Positions 18,197 to 26,523 of a DNA stretch of 64,000 nucleotides are shown here, piece after piece. This DNA is from WLND01 sp040398845. GTDB taxonomy: Bacteria > Actinomycetota > Actinomycetes > S36-B12. Within the stretch, counting starts at the first letter, position 1. Each line of letters opens with the position of its first letter. The position numbers and the translations under genes are program-made. The stretch is taken from assembly GCA_040398845.1 (NCBI GenBank), contig JBBATH010000003.1, positions 203,145-267,144 on the forward strand, written 5' to 3'. The notes beneath the pieces were generated by a model. The model was not told the DNA's origin. It searched no databases and saw only the letters and a list, made by a program, of their open reading frames with translations.

Positions 18197-19182
18197 CGGT
18201 GCGCGCCGACCGCACAGAGCGGCTGCTGAACCTAGTGCTGTGCCTCATGGCCACGCGCAGGGCCGTGTCTCGGGCGGATATCCACTCGAGCGTTCCCGGA
18301 TATGGACCGGTTGCGAGCGGTGCGGCGTTTGAGCGGATGTTTGAACGCGATAAGGATGAGCTGCGCGGCATGGGGATCCCGGTCGAGACGGTGTTCGACG
18401 CTCATGGCGATGTTGAGGGCTACCGAATCGCACGCGATGAGTACGCACTGCCGCCATTGGATTTTAGCGCGTCAGAACTCGCCGTCATCGCCCTCGCAGC
18501 TCGGGTCTGGGATGAGGCAATCCTGGGACCCTCCGCCACGACTGCGCTTCGCAAGATTGAAGCAGTGCAGGGGCAACCGACGCGGGCCGTCGAGGAGAGC
18601 CTCGTTCGGGTGCAGGTGTCCGCTGCAGATGCTGCGCTCCTGCCACTTATGGCGGCCCTGCGTGAGCGGCGTGTCGTGACCTTCGACTATCAGCGGGCGG
18701 CGATGAGCGAGATCGCTCGTAGGCGGGTCGATCCGTGGGGAGTCATCTCGAAGGACGGTCGCTGGTACCTGGTCGCCTTTGATCACGATCGCTCGGCGAC
18801 TCGGGTGTTCCGGCTCTCGCGGATCGTCGGCACGGTGAGCGTGACCGCTCAGGCGCAGGCGCACCCGGCTGATCCCGGGGTAGATTTCGTGTCACTCGTC
18901 ATGCAGTCCGAGCCCGAGTCCGAAGCCCGCGCACAGGTGCGAGTCCAAGCAGGTGCCGGTGCCCACCTTCGACGGATGGCCGATGCCCCGATCGATTCGT
19001 TGACGCCCCTCGATCCATTCACCGCGGGCGTCATCAACGTCACGGCACCCAATCTGATGCACCTCGTGGCGGCGCTCTGCTCCGCCGGGGAGCACGCAGT
19101 AGTCCAAGGCCCCCCGGAGGTCCGCGACGATGTCATCGCTCGGCTGCAGAACGTGGCACGCAGACACGCGGAGCGACCATGA
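18184..19182 (+). CDS. pafB: WYL-domain transcriptional regulator PafB
   Basis: 332 residues. An N-terminal winged helix (RTERLLNLVLCLMATRRAVSRADI, cited here as LLNLVLCLMATRRAVSRADI) is followed by the WYL domain (VTFDYQRA, then RRVDPWGVISKDGRWYLVAF and VFRLSRIVG) and a C-terminal WCX domain. With PafC it forms the activator of the LexA/RecA-independent DNA-damage response in mycobacteria and is not a proteasome component. The ATG at 18184 was chosen because it gives MSGESVRADRTERLL. An almost identical start sequence lies 20 nt upstream but is out of frame. Overlaps pafC by 4 nt. Confidence 0.9.
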   Translation: MSGESVRADRTERLLNLVLCLMATRRAVSRADIHSSVPGYGPVASGAAFERMFERDKDELRGMGIPVETVFDAHGDVEGYRIARDEYALPPLDFSASELAVIALAARVWDEAILGPSATTALRKIEAVQGQPTRAVEESLVRVQVSAADAALLPLMAALRERRVVTFDYQRAAMSEIARRRVDPWGVISKDGRWYLVAFDHDRSATRVFRLSRIVGTVSVTAQAQAHPADPGVDFVSLVMQSEPESEARAQVRVQAGAGAHLRRMADAPIDSLTPLDPFTAGVINVTAPNLMHLVAALCSAGEHAVVQGPPEVRDDVIARLQNVARRHAERP

Positions 19183-20159
19183 GTTCGGCGGTGCGGCTTT
19201 CGCGGCTCCTCGCCCTGGTGCCGTGGCTCGTCGTGAACGATGGCATCACGATCACCGAGGCAGCCGCTCACTTCGGAGTGTCCCCAGAGCAGCTCGAAAA
19301 GGACCTGTGGCTCCTCATCGTTTGCGGGTTGCCCGGCCATGGACCGGATCAACTTGTCGACATTCAGTTTTGGGAGGAAGCGCGCATACACGTGCTCGAC
19401 GCCCAGACGATGAATGCGCCGCTGCGGCTCTCCGGTGACGAGGCCGTCGCGCTGCTGGTGGGACTGAGACTCCTTGCACAGATCCCCGGCGATCACGATC
19501 GGGCGGCTCTCCTGCGGGCAACCCACCGCCTGCAGGACGCGGTGGGCGATCTCGGTGACGGGTCGACCGTGGTCGTCGACATCGCTGGTGATTCCTCCGT
19601 CGTTGATGTTCTGAACGAGGCGATCATCAAGGGTCGTCACGTACACATCGTGTACGGCTCCGCAACCCGCGACGAGGTCACCGAACGCGACATCGAACCC
19701 CGGCGCATCACCTCAGATGACGGCCGCACCTATGTCGAAGCGATGTGCCGGCAGGCAGGCGCTGTTCGGACCTTTCGACTCGACCGGATACTCACCGCGA
19801 CCCTGCCACACTTTCATGCACCTTGCGGGATTGCCGATGACTCTTCCCAGGCAGTGAACGATGACGGAGCGTACGACGGTGGCCTGGACGTGTCTTCGAC
19901 AGCAGAGCCGTCCTTTTCGGCCAGGATCAAGGTCGATGGCCACGCCAGATGGGTGCTCGATGTCCTTACCCTCGAGGACATTGATGAGACGGCTGATGGC
20001 TCGATTTACGCCACCGTCCTCGTTCACGACCCGGAGTGGCTGGTTCGAACCGTGTTGTCCCTCGGCGGAATCGCCGAGGTCACCGCGCCTGAGTCCCTGC
20101 GGATAGCGGTGGCGAATGCGGCTGGGCGTGCGCTCACGGCGTACGCTGAGGACGCTTGA
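19179..20159 (+). CDS. pafC: WYL-domain transcriptional regulator PafC
   Basis: 326 residues, partner of PafB. The N-terminal helix-turn-helix reads RLLALVPWLVVNDGITITEA followed by AAHFGVSPEQLEKDLWLL. A WYL core follows (VHIVYGSATRDEVTERDIEP, then SDDGRTYVEAMCRQAGAVRT and FRLDRIL) with a WCX domain at the C-terminus. Pairs with PafB to activate DNA-damage genes in mycobacteria. ATG overlaps the pafB stop (ATGA), so the two subunits are made in step. Separate pafB and pafC genes, as here, are the common state. Some actinobacteria have them fused. Confidence 0.9.
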   Translation: MSSAVRLSRLLALVPWLVVNDGITITEAAAHFGVSPEQLEKDLWLLIVCGLPGHGPDQLVDIQFWEEARIHVLDAQTMNAPLRLSGDEAVALLVGLRLLAQIPGDHDRAALLRATHRLQDAVGDLGDGSTVVVDIAGDSSVVDVLNEAIIKGRHVHIVYGSATRDEVTERDIEPRRITSDDGRTYVEAMCRQAGAVRTFRLDRILTATLPHFHAPCGIADDSSQAVNDDGAYDGGLDVSSTAEPSFSARIKVDGHARWVLDVLTLEDIDETADGSIYATVLVHDPEWLVRTVLSLGGIAEVTAPESLRIAVANAAGRALTAYAEDA

Positions 20160-20239
20160 CGCAGGGCACATATTTGGTTCGGCATAATCACCTCATCTCC
20201 ACCAACAGGATTTCATCACCACCAAGCGAAGGGTGCACC

Positions 20240-20503
20240 ATGCTCACGAATATGAAGGGCTGGGAATGGCTGATTATCGTTGCTCTCATCCTGTTGCTCT
20301 TCGGAGCGAAGCGACTCCCCGACGCCGCACGCGGCCTAGGCCGCTCGATGCGCATCTTCAAGGCTGAGACCAAGGGCCTCGCAGGCGGTGAGGCCACTGC
20401 GGCGGTAGAACCTGCAGTGGTGGAACCTGCGGCGGTGGAACCTGCAGCGGCCGCCGAATCGAAGGCTCCCGCTGCCGCCAGCGAGAAGCCTTCGGACGCC
20501 TGA
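20240..20503 (+). CDS. tatA: Sec-independent translocase subunit TatA
   Basis: 87 residues. One N-terminal membrane helix (WEWLIIVALILLLFGAKRLP) with the FGxxxLP hinge is followed by an amphipathic helix and an acidic Ala/Pro/Glu tail. Forms the pore of the twin-arginine pathway with TatC. The ATG at 20240 is preferred over a longer frame because GAAGGG lies 7 nt upstream and TatA proteins start just before the helix. The tail contains a threefold VEPA repeat encoded by 15-nt DNA repeats at 20402-20446. A CATAAT at 20183-20188 is a possible -10. Followed after 27 nt by tatC. Confidence 0.93.
   Translation: MLTNMKGWEWLIIVALILLLFGAKRLPDAARGLGRSMRIFKAETKGLAGGEATAAVEPAVVEPAAVEPAAAAESKAPAAASEKPSDA
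20402..20446 (+). repeat. Three 15-bp repeats inside tatA
   Basis: Three imperfect in-frame copies of G(C/T)GGT(A/G)GAACCTGC(A/G) encode (A/V)VEPA three times in the disordered TatA tail. In-frame repeats of this kind can change copy number without breaking the protein. Confidence 0.8.
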
Positions 20504-20530
20504 CATCGAGACGTTTCACGTAGGTCACGC

Positions 20531-21397
20531 ATGGTGAAGTCCGCCGCGGCCATGCCGCTCACCGACCACCTCCGCGAACTGCGCTCTCGGCTGGTCAAGT
20601 CGGGGCTGGCCATCGCGATCGGCATGGTGGTCGGGTGGATCTACTACGACCAGTTGTTCGCTTGGCTGAGCGAACCTTTTGAAACCGTCGTTGAGGAGTC
20701 CCGAGGCGAGGGGCGCACGGTCACCCTCGCACTCACCGGGGTCGCAGACCCGTTCGTCCTCCAGATGCAGGTTGCAGCCGTCGCCGGCGTCGTCCTCAGT
20801 TCTCCGGTGTGGCTCTATCAGCTCTGGAGATTCGTCACGCCTGGGCTTCACCGTAATGAGCGTCGGTGGGCCCTTGGGTTCGTCGCGATCGCGACCCCAC
20901 TTTTCGGCGCAGGCGTCTTGCTCGCCTACCTCATCCTGCCCTTCGGGTTGCAGATCCTCTTCGGGTTCACGCCCGCTGGGGTGGAGAATATCGTTTCAGT
21001 TGACCGCTACCTTTCATTTTTCCTGCGAACGATCCTCGTGTTCGGGGTCGGCTTCCTCCTCCCACTCATGCTTGTCCTACTGAATTTCGCGGGCATCCTC
21101 AGTGGAGCTCGTCTCATCTCCTGGTGGCGCTGGATCATCTTCGCGGTGTTCATCTTTGCGGCCGTCGCGACACCGACCGGTGACCCCATCAACCTGCTGC
21201 TCCTCGCTGGACCGCTGCTCCTGCTCGTCGTCATTGCTGTCGGCGTGTGCGTACTGAACGACCGGCGGCGCGCCCGTAAGCGTGCGGGCGAGCCTGACTT
21301 CTCCGAGTTCAACGATGACGAGATCTCCCCCCTCGAGGAGCCCGACTCCGCGCCTGTTGAGGTCGCATCAGTGGTCGATGACCCGGAGCCCATCTGA
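20531..21397 (+). CDS. tatC: Sec-independent translocase subunit TatC
   Basis: 288 residues with six predicted membrane helices. It recognises the twin-arginine signal of folded export substrates. Diagnostic motifs are MPLTDHLRELRSRLVKS at the N-terminus (binding surface with the conserved Glu), SSPVWLYQLWRFVTPGLHRNERR and the FGVGFLLPLMLVLLN segment. The C-terminal 50 residues are an acidic cytoplasmic tail. The ATG at 20531 is used. The ATG at 20552 (MPLTDHL) would also give a full domain. tatA-tatC directly after pafC is the arrangement found in M. tuberculosis. Confidence 0.95.
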   Translation: MVKSAAAMPLTDHLRELRSRLVKSGLAIAIGMVVGWIYYDQLFAWLSEPFETVVEESRGEGRTVTLALTGVADPFVLQMQVAAVAGVVLSSPVWLYQLWRFVTPGLHRNERRWALGFVAIATPLFGAGVLLAYLILPFGLQILFGFTPAGVENIVSVDRYLSFFLRTILVFGVGFLLPLMLVLLNFAGILSGARLISWWRWIIFAVFIFAAVATPTGDPINLLLLAGPLLLLVVIAVGVCVLNDRRRARKRAGEPDFSEFNDDEISPLEEPDSAPVEVASVVDDPEPI

Positions 21398-21520
21398 GCG
21401 GTGGCTCCGCAGCACGTGCCATGTCGGGGCAGGACATAGCTTTGCCTCCAGAGGCAGGACATAGTTTTGCCTCCAGAGGCAGGACATAGTTTTGCCTCCA
21501 GAGGCAGGACATAGTTTTGC

Positions 21521-21620
21521 NNNNNNNNNNNNNNNNNNNNNNNNNNNNNNNNNNNNNNNNNNNNNNNNNNNNNNNNNNNNNNNNNNNNNNNNNNNNNNNN
21601 NNNNNNNNNNNNNNNNNNNN
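21521..21620. other. Run of 100 N (assembly gap)
   Basis: Exactly 100 undetermined bases, the conventional filler for a scaffold gap of unknown size. It lies inside the tandem repeat, so the assembler most likely failed on the repeat itself. The true distance between tatC and helY is unknown. Confidence 0.98.
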
Positions 21621-21672
21621 CATGGCTTTGCCTTTGGGGGCAGGACATGGCTTTGCCTCCAGAGGCAGGACA

Positions 21673-21678
21673 TAGCCT
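21673..21678 (+). promoter_or_regulatory. Leaderless-type -10 box for helY made from the last repeat unit
   Basis: TAGCCT ends 6 nt before the helY ATG at 21685. It occupies the position of TAGCTT/TAGTTT in the other repeat units. No Shine-Dalgarno is visible. Confidence 0.5.
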
Positions 21679-21684
21679 TGGTCC

Positions 21685-24411
21685 ATGCTGTCGCCCGCGG
21701 AACGTTACGCCGCCTCGGTGGAGCGGACGAAGCGCCGTCATACAGAGCTCACTGCATTCGCTGAGCTGTACCCCTTTGGGCTCGATGACTTTCAGCGACA
21801 GGCGTGCGAATCCCTCGAAGCCGGTCGAGGCGTCCTCGTCGCAGCACCAACCGGATCTGGCAAAACCATCGTCGGAGAGTTTGCGATTCACCTCGCCCTC
21901 GTCACCGGGCGAAAGTGCTTCTACACGACGCCGATCAAGGCGCTGTCGAACCAGAAATACCGCGACCTTGTTGCAAGGTACGGCGATGATGGGATCGGAC
22001 TCCTCACCGGCGACAACAGCGTGAATGGCGAGGCGCCAGTCGTGGTGATGACCACTGAGGTGCTGCGAAACATGCTCTATGCCGGCTCATCGACCCTCGA
22101 CAACCTCGGGTTCGTCGTCATGGACGAGGTCCACTATCTGGCCGACAGATTCCGTGGCGCCGTGTGGGAGGAGGTCATTATCCATCTGCCCGAATCGGTA
22201 ACCGTGGCGGCGCTCTCGGCGACCGTGAGTAACGCTGAGGAGTTCGGTGCTTGGCTCGAGACGGTGCGTGGCGACACCGACATAATTGTCGAAGAGCATC
22301 GGCCAGTTCCGCTCTGGCAGCATGTCATCGCCGGGGCTCGGATGTACGACCTCTTCATCGACGATGCCCAGCAACTCGTCAACCCTGATCTCGTGCGTCT
22401 CGCGCGCGACGAGCAGCATCGCTCGCGCTCCCCAGAATCCAGACCGGGGAGCGGCAACCGTCGAGCGAGATCTGCGCACACTCCGTACCGGCGCGATGTA
22501 GTCGAGCGCCTTGAGCGGGACGGATTACTCCCCGCCATCTACTTCCTCTTCAGCCGCGCTGGATGTGACGATGCGGTCCAGCAGTGCCTCGCAGCCGGCC
22601 TGCGACTCAATGCAGGCCACGAGCGCACGATGGTTCGCCAACGGGTACTGGAACTCACCCGCAGCCTGCCTGATGAGGACCTCGCTGCGCTGCGCTTTGA
22701 CGAATGGATCGAGGGGCTCGAGCGAGGCATCGCCTCGCATCATGCGGGGCTTCTCCCAACCTTCAAGGAGGTCGTCGAAGACCTGTTTCAATCGGGCCTG
22801 CTCAAGGTTGTCTTCGCGACGGAAACCCTTGCCCTTGGCATCAACATGCCGGCGCGGTCCGTCGTGCTGGAGAAGCTGGTCAAGTGGAACGGCGAGACCC
22901 ACGTCGAGCTCACGCCGGGGGAGTACACGCAGCTCACCGGTCGGGCCGGCCGTCGTGGCATCGATGTCGAAGGTCATGGGGTCGTGCTCTGGCATGCCAG
23001 TCTGGACCCCCGCGCACTCGCCGGCCTCGCCTCGACCCGAACGTACCCGTTGCGCTCCTCCTTCCAGCCCTCCTACAACATGGCCGTGAACCTCGTCTCC
23101 CGCCTTGGCAGGCATCCGGCGCGGGAGGTGCTTGAAACCTCGTTTGCCCAGTTCCAGGCCGATCGATCGGTCGTCGGCCTCGCCACCCAGGTGCGCAAGC
23201 ATGAGGAGGCGCTCGATGGATTTCGTGAGGCCATGACCTGCCACCTCGGCGACTACCCTGAATACGCCGAACTTCGCGAGGCGCTCTCCCGCAGAGAGAA
23301 GGTCCTCACCCGCGATTCGGCGAATCGCCGCCGCGACGCCGCACTGGAGTCCCTTCGCGCCTTGAAGCCGGGCGACGTGTTTCTTATCCCCGGGGGCAGG
23401 CGGGCGGGACCCGCGGTCGTCCTCGAACATATGAGTCGTAGCCCCAAGGACGAACCCCGTCCGCTTGTCCTCACTATCGATCGTCAGGTGCGAAGGATTT
23501 CGGCGGTCGAAATCACGTCTCCAGTGGCAGCGCTCGGCCACCTTCGTATCCCCAAGGCCTTTAATCCCCGTAATCCCCAATCCCGTCGCGATCTCGCCTC
23601 AGCCATGCGTGAAATTGTCGGCGATGCAAGCGTTGGACGACGGTCGCGTCAGTCCGATACCGCAGACGATGCCGAGATTGCCCTGCTTCGCATGCAACTG
23701 CGCCAGCACCCGTGCCATGGATGCGCAGACCGTGAGCAACATGCACGGTGGGCGGAACGGTACATGCGAGCCCGGCGAGAGATGCACGATCTCGAACAGC
23801 GGGTCGAGGGGCGCACGAACTCCATCGCCCGCCGGTTCGACCGGGTGACCGAAGTCCTGGCCGACTTGGGGTACCTCACCTCTGCAGGGGATGACGCGGA
23901 GGTCACGGGGGCCGGCCGAACCCTCATGCGCCTCTACACAGAGTCAGATCTGCTCGCCGCCCAATGCGTTCGAGAGGGGGTGTGGGACGGCTTGCTCGCC
24001 GCCGACCTCGCGGCGGCCTGTGCTGCCCTCGTCTATGAGTCGCGCTCGAATGATGATGGCGAGGCCCCCCGCCTGCCGAAGGGTCCAGTTCGCGATGTCC
24101 TCACGGCGATGGCGGAGGTGCGTGAGGAGGTCCATGAAGCTGAAGCACGACGCGGCCTTGAGATCACCCGCCCACTCGACCTAGGGTTCGTCTGGGCGAC
24201 ACACCGGTGGGCGTCCGGGGCACAACTCCTGTCAGTGCTGTCCTCGGATGACCTCACGGCCGGTGACTTTGTGCGCTGGACCCGTCAGGTGATTGACCTG
24301 CTCGGGCAGGTGGCGCAGGCTGTACCGGCCGGCTCACCGTTGCGCAGCCATGCGCACGAGGCTGCAGATCGGCTCAATCGAGGTGTCGTCTCCTATTCAT
24401 CAACCGTCTGA
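21685..24411 (+). CDS. helY: Ski2/Mtr4-like DEAD/DEAH-box RNA helicase
   Basis: 908 residues. Motifs in order: Q-like region FQRQA, motif I APTGSGKT (Lys60), Ia TTPIKALSNQKY, II DEVH (147-150), III SATVSN, IV-V around FATETLALGINMPARSVVLE (cited as FATETLALGINMPARSV), and VI QLTGRAGRRG. The C-terminal 400 residues have the DSHCT-type region, with a CHGCADREQH sequence that could hold a metal. The family unwinds RNA for degradation or processing. M. tuberculosis HelY (Rv2092c) is encoded after tatC in the same way. The ATG at 21685 directly follows the repeat array. Its 3' end overlaps the convergent exonuclease by 19 nt. Confidence 0.92.
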   Translation: MLSPAERYAASVERTKRRHTELTAFAELYPFGLDDFQRQACESLEAGRGVLVAAPTGSGKTIVGEFAIHLALVTGRKCFYTTPIKALSNQKYRDLVARYGDDGIGLLTGDNSVNGEAPVVVMTTEVLRNMLYAGSSTLDNLGFVVMDEVHYLADRFRGAVWEEVIIHLPESVTVAALSATVSNAEEFGAWLETVRGDTDIIVEEHRPVPLWQHVIAGARMYDLFIDDAQQLVNPDLVRLARDEQHRSRSPESRPGSGNRRARSAHTPYRRDVVERLERDGLLPAIYFLFSRAGCDDAVQQCLAAGLRLNAGHERTMVRQRVLELTRSLPDEDLAALRFDEWIEGLERGIASHHAGLLPTFKEVVEDLFQSGLLKVVFATETLALGINMPARSVVLEKLVKWNGETHVELTPGEYTQLTGRAGRRGIDVEGHGVVLWHASLDPRALAGLASTRTYPLRSSFQPSYNMAVNLVSRLGRHPAREVLETSFAQFQADRSVVGLATQVRKHEEALDGFREAMTCHLGDYPEYAELREALSRREKVLTRDSANRRRDAALESLRALKPGDVFLIPGGRRAGPAVVLEHMSRSPKDEPRPLVLTIDRQVRRISAVEITSPVAALGHLRIPKAFNPRNPQSRRDLASAMREIVGDASVGRRSRQSDTADDAEIALLRMQLRQHPCHGCADREQHARWAERYMRARREMHDLEQRVEGRTNSIARRFDRVTEVLADLGYLTSAGDDAEVTGAGRTLMRLYTESDLLAAQCVREGVWDGLLAADLAAACAALVYESRSNDDGEAPRLPKGPVRDVLTAMAEVREEVHEAEARRGLEITRPLDLGFVWATHRWASGAQLLSVLSSDDLTAGDFVRWTRQVIDLLGQVAQAVPAGSPLRSHAHEAADRLNRGVVSYSSTV

Positions 24412-25334
24412 GCCGAGGAGAGCGCGCCGAGGGCCTCGTCCACGAATCGGGTGACCCCCCATCGTGAACCTAGATCGGCCAGTACGTCGTGTTGCACCGG
24501 CCCGGGCGTCCATCGGGCGTCGACGGGAACGTCGGTGCGCGCAGTCGCCACGAGGCGCATCCGGTCGATGAGATCGCGATGCTCGTCGATAAGTCCGGCG
24601 AGACGAGGGGTGAGTGGCTTCGAGAAATCACCTGCATCGACCGCTGCGATGAGCCCGCTCAGCCCGCCGAACTCGGTAATGAGGGCTACCGCGGTCTTGG
24701 GCCCAATGCCCGGCACCCCGGGGATGCCATCCGAAGGGTCGCCGCGCAGAACCGCGAGGTCGACGTATTGGCCTGGCGCGACACCAAAGCGCTCAATGAC
24801 CGCCGCAGCATCGAGGAGCGGCCACTTGTCCATGCCGCCATTGACGGTGAGGAGCATTCGCACTCCCGGTCGAATGACCTGCACGAGGTCACGATCGCCA
24901 GACACGACAATGGCCGTACCCTGCTGGCTGGCGGCGAGGGTCGCGATGACGTCATCTGCCTCGAAACCTGCCGACCCCGGACGAGCCAAACCCATCGCGA
25001 GGAGTAACTCGCCGATAGCCTCGGCTTGTGGCCCCAGCGCATCAGGAGTCTGCTCGGCGGCTCCTGGCTCGCCTGGTTCGACCCCGGACTCGACTCGATG
25101 GGTCTTGTAGGAGGAAAGAAGATCCACCCGCCAGTCCGGCCGCCAATCCTCATCCCAGCACGCAACAACGGTCGTAGGCCGATATTGCTTGACAAGACGG
25201 GTCATAGTCGAGAGGAAACCGCGGATCGCATTGTGGGGCCGGCCGTCCGGAGCAGTCATCGAGTCGGGAAGGGCATAGAAGGAGCGGTAGTACAGCGATG
25301 CGGAGTCAAGGAGCAGGGTAGGACGAATAGGCAT
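24393..25334 (-). CDS. 5'-3' exonuclease, PolA-like N-terminal domain protein
   Basis: 313 residues, stand-alone FEN/5' nuclease of the type found at the N-terminus of DNA polymerase I. Metal-site motifs: LLLDSASLYYRSFYALP, GFEADDVIATLA, IVVSGDRDLVQVI and LRGDPSDGIPGVPGIGPKTA, which includes the helix-hairpin-helix. Removes flaps and RNA primers or acts in repair. The M. tuberculosis homologue Rv2090 sits between helY and pepE as here. The ATG at 25334 lacks a Shine-Dalgarno and shares a 43-nt divergent region with the peptidase gene. Confidence 0.92.
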   Translation of the reverse strand: MPIRPTLLLDSASLYYRSFYALPDSMTAPDGRPHNAIRGFLSTMTRLVKQYRPTTVVACWDEDWRPDWRVDLLSSYKTHRVESGVEPGEPGAAEQTPDALGPQAEAIGELLLAMGLARPGSAGFEADDVIATLAASQQGTAIVVSGDRDLVQVIRPGVRMLLTVNGGMDKWPLLDAAAVIERFGVAPGQYVDLAVLRGDPSDGIPGVPGIGPKTAVALITEFGGLSGLIAAVDAGDFSKPLTPRLAGLIDEHRDLIDRMRLVATARTDVPVDARWTPGPVQHDVLADLGSRWGVTRFVDEALGALSSAQTVDE

Positions 25335-25365
25335 GAGGTCATGATGTCAAAGTCCGGTGATGGCT

Positions 25366-25371
25366 TACGGT
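25366..25371 (+). promoter_or_regulatory. Leaderless-type -10 box for the Xaa-Pro peptidase gene
   Basis: TACGGT ends 6 nt before the ATG at 25378. This spacing supports 25378 over the in-frame GTG and ATG at 25357-25362, which lie upstream of the box. Confidence 0.5.
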
Positions 25372-25377
25372 GTATCC

Positions 25378-26523
25378 ATGAGCCATCACCTCGACGATTC
25401 CAGGTTCCGTATGAGCGATTCCGTCTTTCGCACGAGACTGCGCGCCGTCCAGAAGGCGGCTGCGATCGCCGGCATCGACGCCGTGCTCATCACACCTGGC
25501 CCCGACCTTCGCTACCTCACCGGCTACGAGGCGGTGCCGCTTGAGCGGCTCACCTGCCTCGTCCTGCCCGCGAGTGGCGACCCCGTCGTGGTGGTCCCAA
25601 ATCTTGAAGTGCTCGCTGCCACCGCGAGTCCGATCGGGTCCTTAGGACTCGGTCTGCATTCGTGGGAAGAGACTGACGACCCGGTGCACCTTGTCGCCGG
25701 GCTCCTCCCGAGCGCCAAAACCATCGCGCTCGACGATCACATGTGGGCAGAGAAGGTCCTGCGCCTTCGAGCAGCAATGCCTCTTGCGCGCCAGGTCACG
25801 GCCGGACCCGTCATTCACCCCCTGCGCATGCGCAAGGACGCCACGGAGATGTCGGCGCTTCGAAACGCGGGAGCGGCTATCGATGCCGTGCACGCCGAAG
25901 TCGCTGGGCTCTTGCGCCCGGGTCGCACCGAGCGCGAGGTCGGCCGCGATATCGCCGAGCGAATCCTTGCTGCGGGGCATGTGAGCGTCGATTTCGTCAT
26001 CGTGGCGAGTGGGCCCAATGGCGCGAGCCCACACCACGAGGTGTCCGACCGGATCATCGAGATCGGCGATCCGGTCGTCGTCGATATTGGTGGATCGATG
26101 CATGACGGCTACTGCAGTGACAGCACCCGCACCTACTCAGTGGGCGAACCTCCTGCTCCCTACCTTGAGTGGTTCGACATTCTCGAGCGTGCCCAGCGCG
26201 CTTCATGTGCTGCAATCGCCCCGGGCGTCACCTGCGAGTCGATCGATGAGGCCGGCCGAGCGGTCTTGCGCGATGCGGGTCTCGGTGACTTATTCATCCA
26301 TCGGACCGGGCACGGAATCGGTCTCGAAACCCACGAAGAGCCCTACATCGTGGCGGGCAACACATTGCGACTTGAGCCCGGTATGGCGTTTAGCGTTGAA
26401 CCAGGATTCTATCAGACCGGACGATTCGGAGCGCGCATCGAAGACATCGTCATCTGCACCGACGACGGCTTCGAGTCCGTCAACAGCCGTCCGCGCGGCC
26501 TGGCGATGGTCGAGGTGGCGTGA
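25378..26523 (+). CDS. Xaa-Pro dipeptidase/aminopeptidase (M24B)
   Basis: 381 residues. An N-terminal creatinase-like domain (LITPGPDLRYLTGYEAVPLE) is followed by the pita-bread catalytic domain. Metal ligands are visible in VVDIGGSMHDGYCSDSTRTY (two Asp), HRTGHGIGLETHEEPY (His), VEPGFY (Glu) and ARIEDIV (Glu). Cleaves X-Pro bonds in peptides, cytosolic. Homologue of M. tuberculosis PepE (Rv2089c) in the same neighbourhood. The start at 25378 is chosen from the promoter spacing. ATG 25411 (MSDSVFRTRL) is an alternative. Its stop overlaps the next gene by 4 nt. Confidence 0.92.
   Translation: MSHHLDDSRFRMSDSVFRTRLRAVQKAAAIAGIDAVLITPGPDLRYLTGYEAVPLERLTCLVLPASGDPVVVVPNLEVLAATASPIGSLGLGLHSWEETDDPVHLVAGLLPSAKTIALDDHMWAEKVLRLRAAMPLARQVTAGPVIHPLRMRKDATEMSALRNAGAAIDAVHAEVAGLLRPGRTEREVGRDIAERILAAGHVSVDFVIVASGPNGASPHHEVSDRIIEIGDPVVVDIGGSMHDGYCSDSTRTYSVGEPPAPYLEWFDILERAQRASCAAIAPGVTCESIDEAGRAVLRDAGLGDLFIHRTGHGIGLETHEEPYIVAGNTLRLEPGMAFSVEPGFYQTGRFGARIEDIVICTDDGFESVNSRPRGLAMVEVA

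Larger units (their letters stand above)
21428..21680 (+). repeat. 25-bp tandem repeat array upstream of helY, interrupted by an assembly gap
   Basis: The unit starts GGCAGGACATAG and continues TTTTGCCTCCAGA. Complete units lie at 21428-21452, 21453-21477, 21478-21502 and 21639-21663. Partial units flank the N run (21503-21520 and 21621-21638), and the last degenerate unit (21664-21680) runs into the helY promoter. Units before the gap differ by one base (TAGC/TAGT). Units after it read CATGGC, and one ends CCTTTGGG. Each unit contains the self-complementary TGCCTCCAGAGGCA across the junction, which can form a 5-bp stem with a CCAG loop, and a TAGYTT hexamer. Copy number is unknown because of the gap. 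Confidence 0.9.

Noticed and set aside
21428..21680. CRISPR array
   Set aside because: Units follow each other directly with no unique spacers, the repeat is 25 bp, and no cas genes are present. The RecB/Cas4-like gene at 8695-9630 is a housekeeping nuclease next to trmI.
21007..21891. Minus-strand open frame running through the 25-bp repeat and the N gap, giving a repetitive peptide
   Set aside because: The repeat has no minus-strand stop in any frame and 25 is not a multiple of 3, so all three frames stay open. The flanks lie against tatC and helY, and part of it is undetermined sequence.
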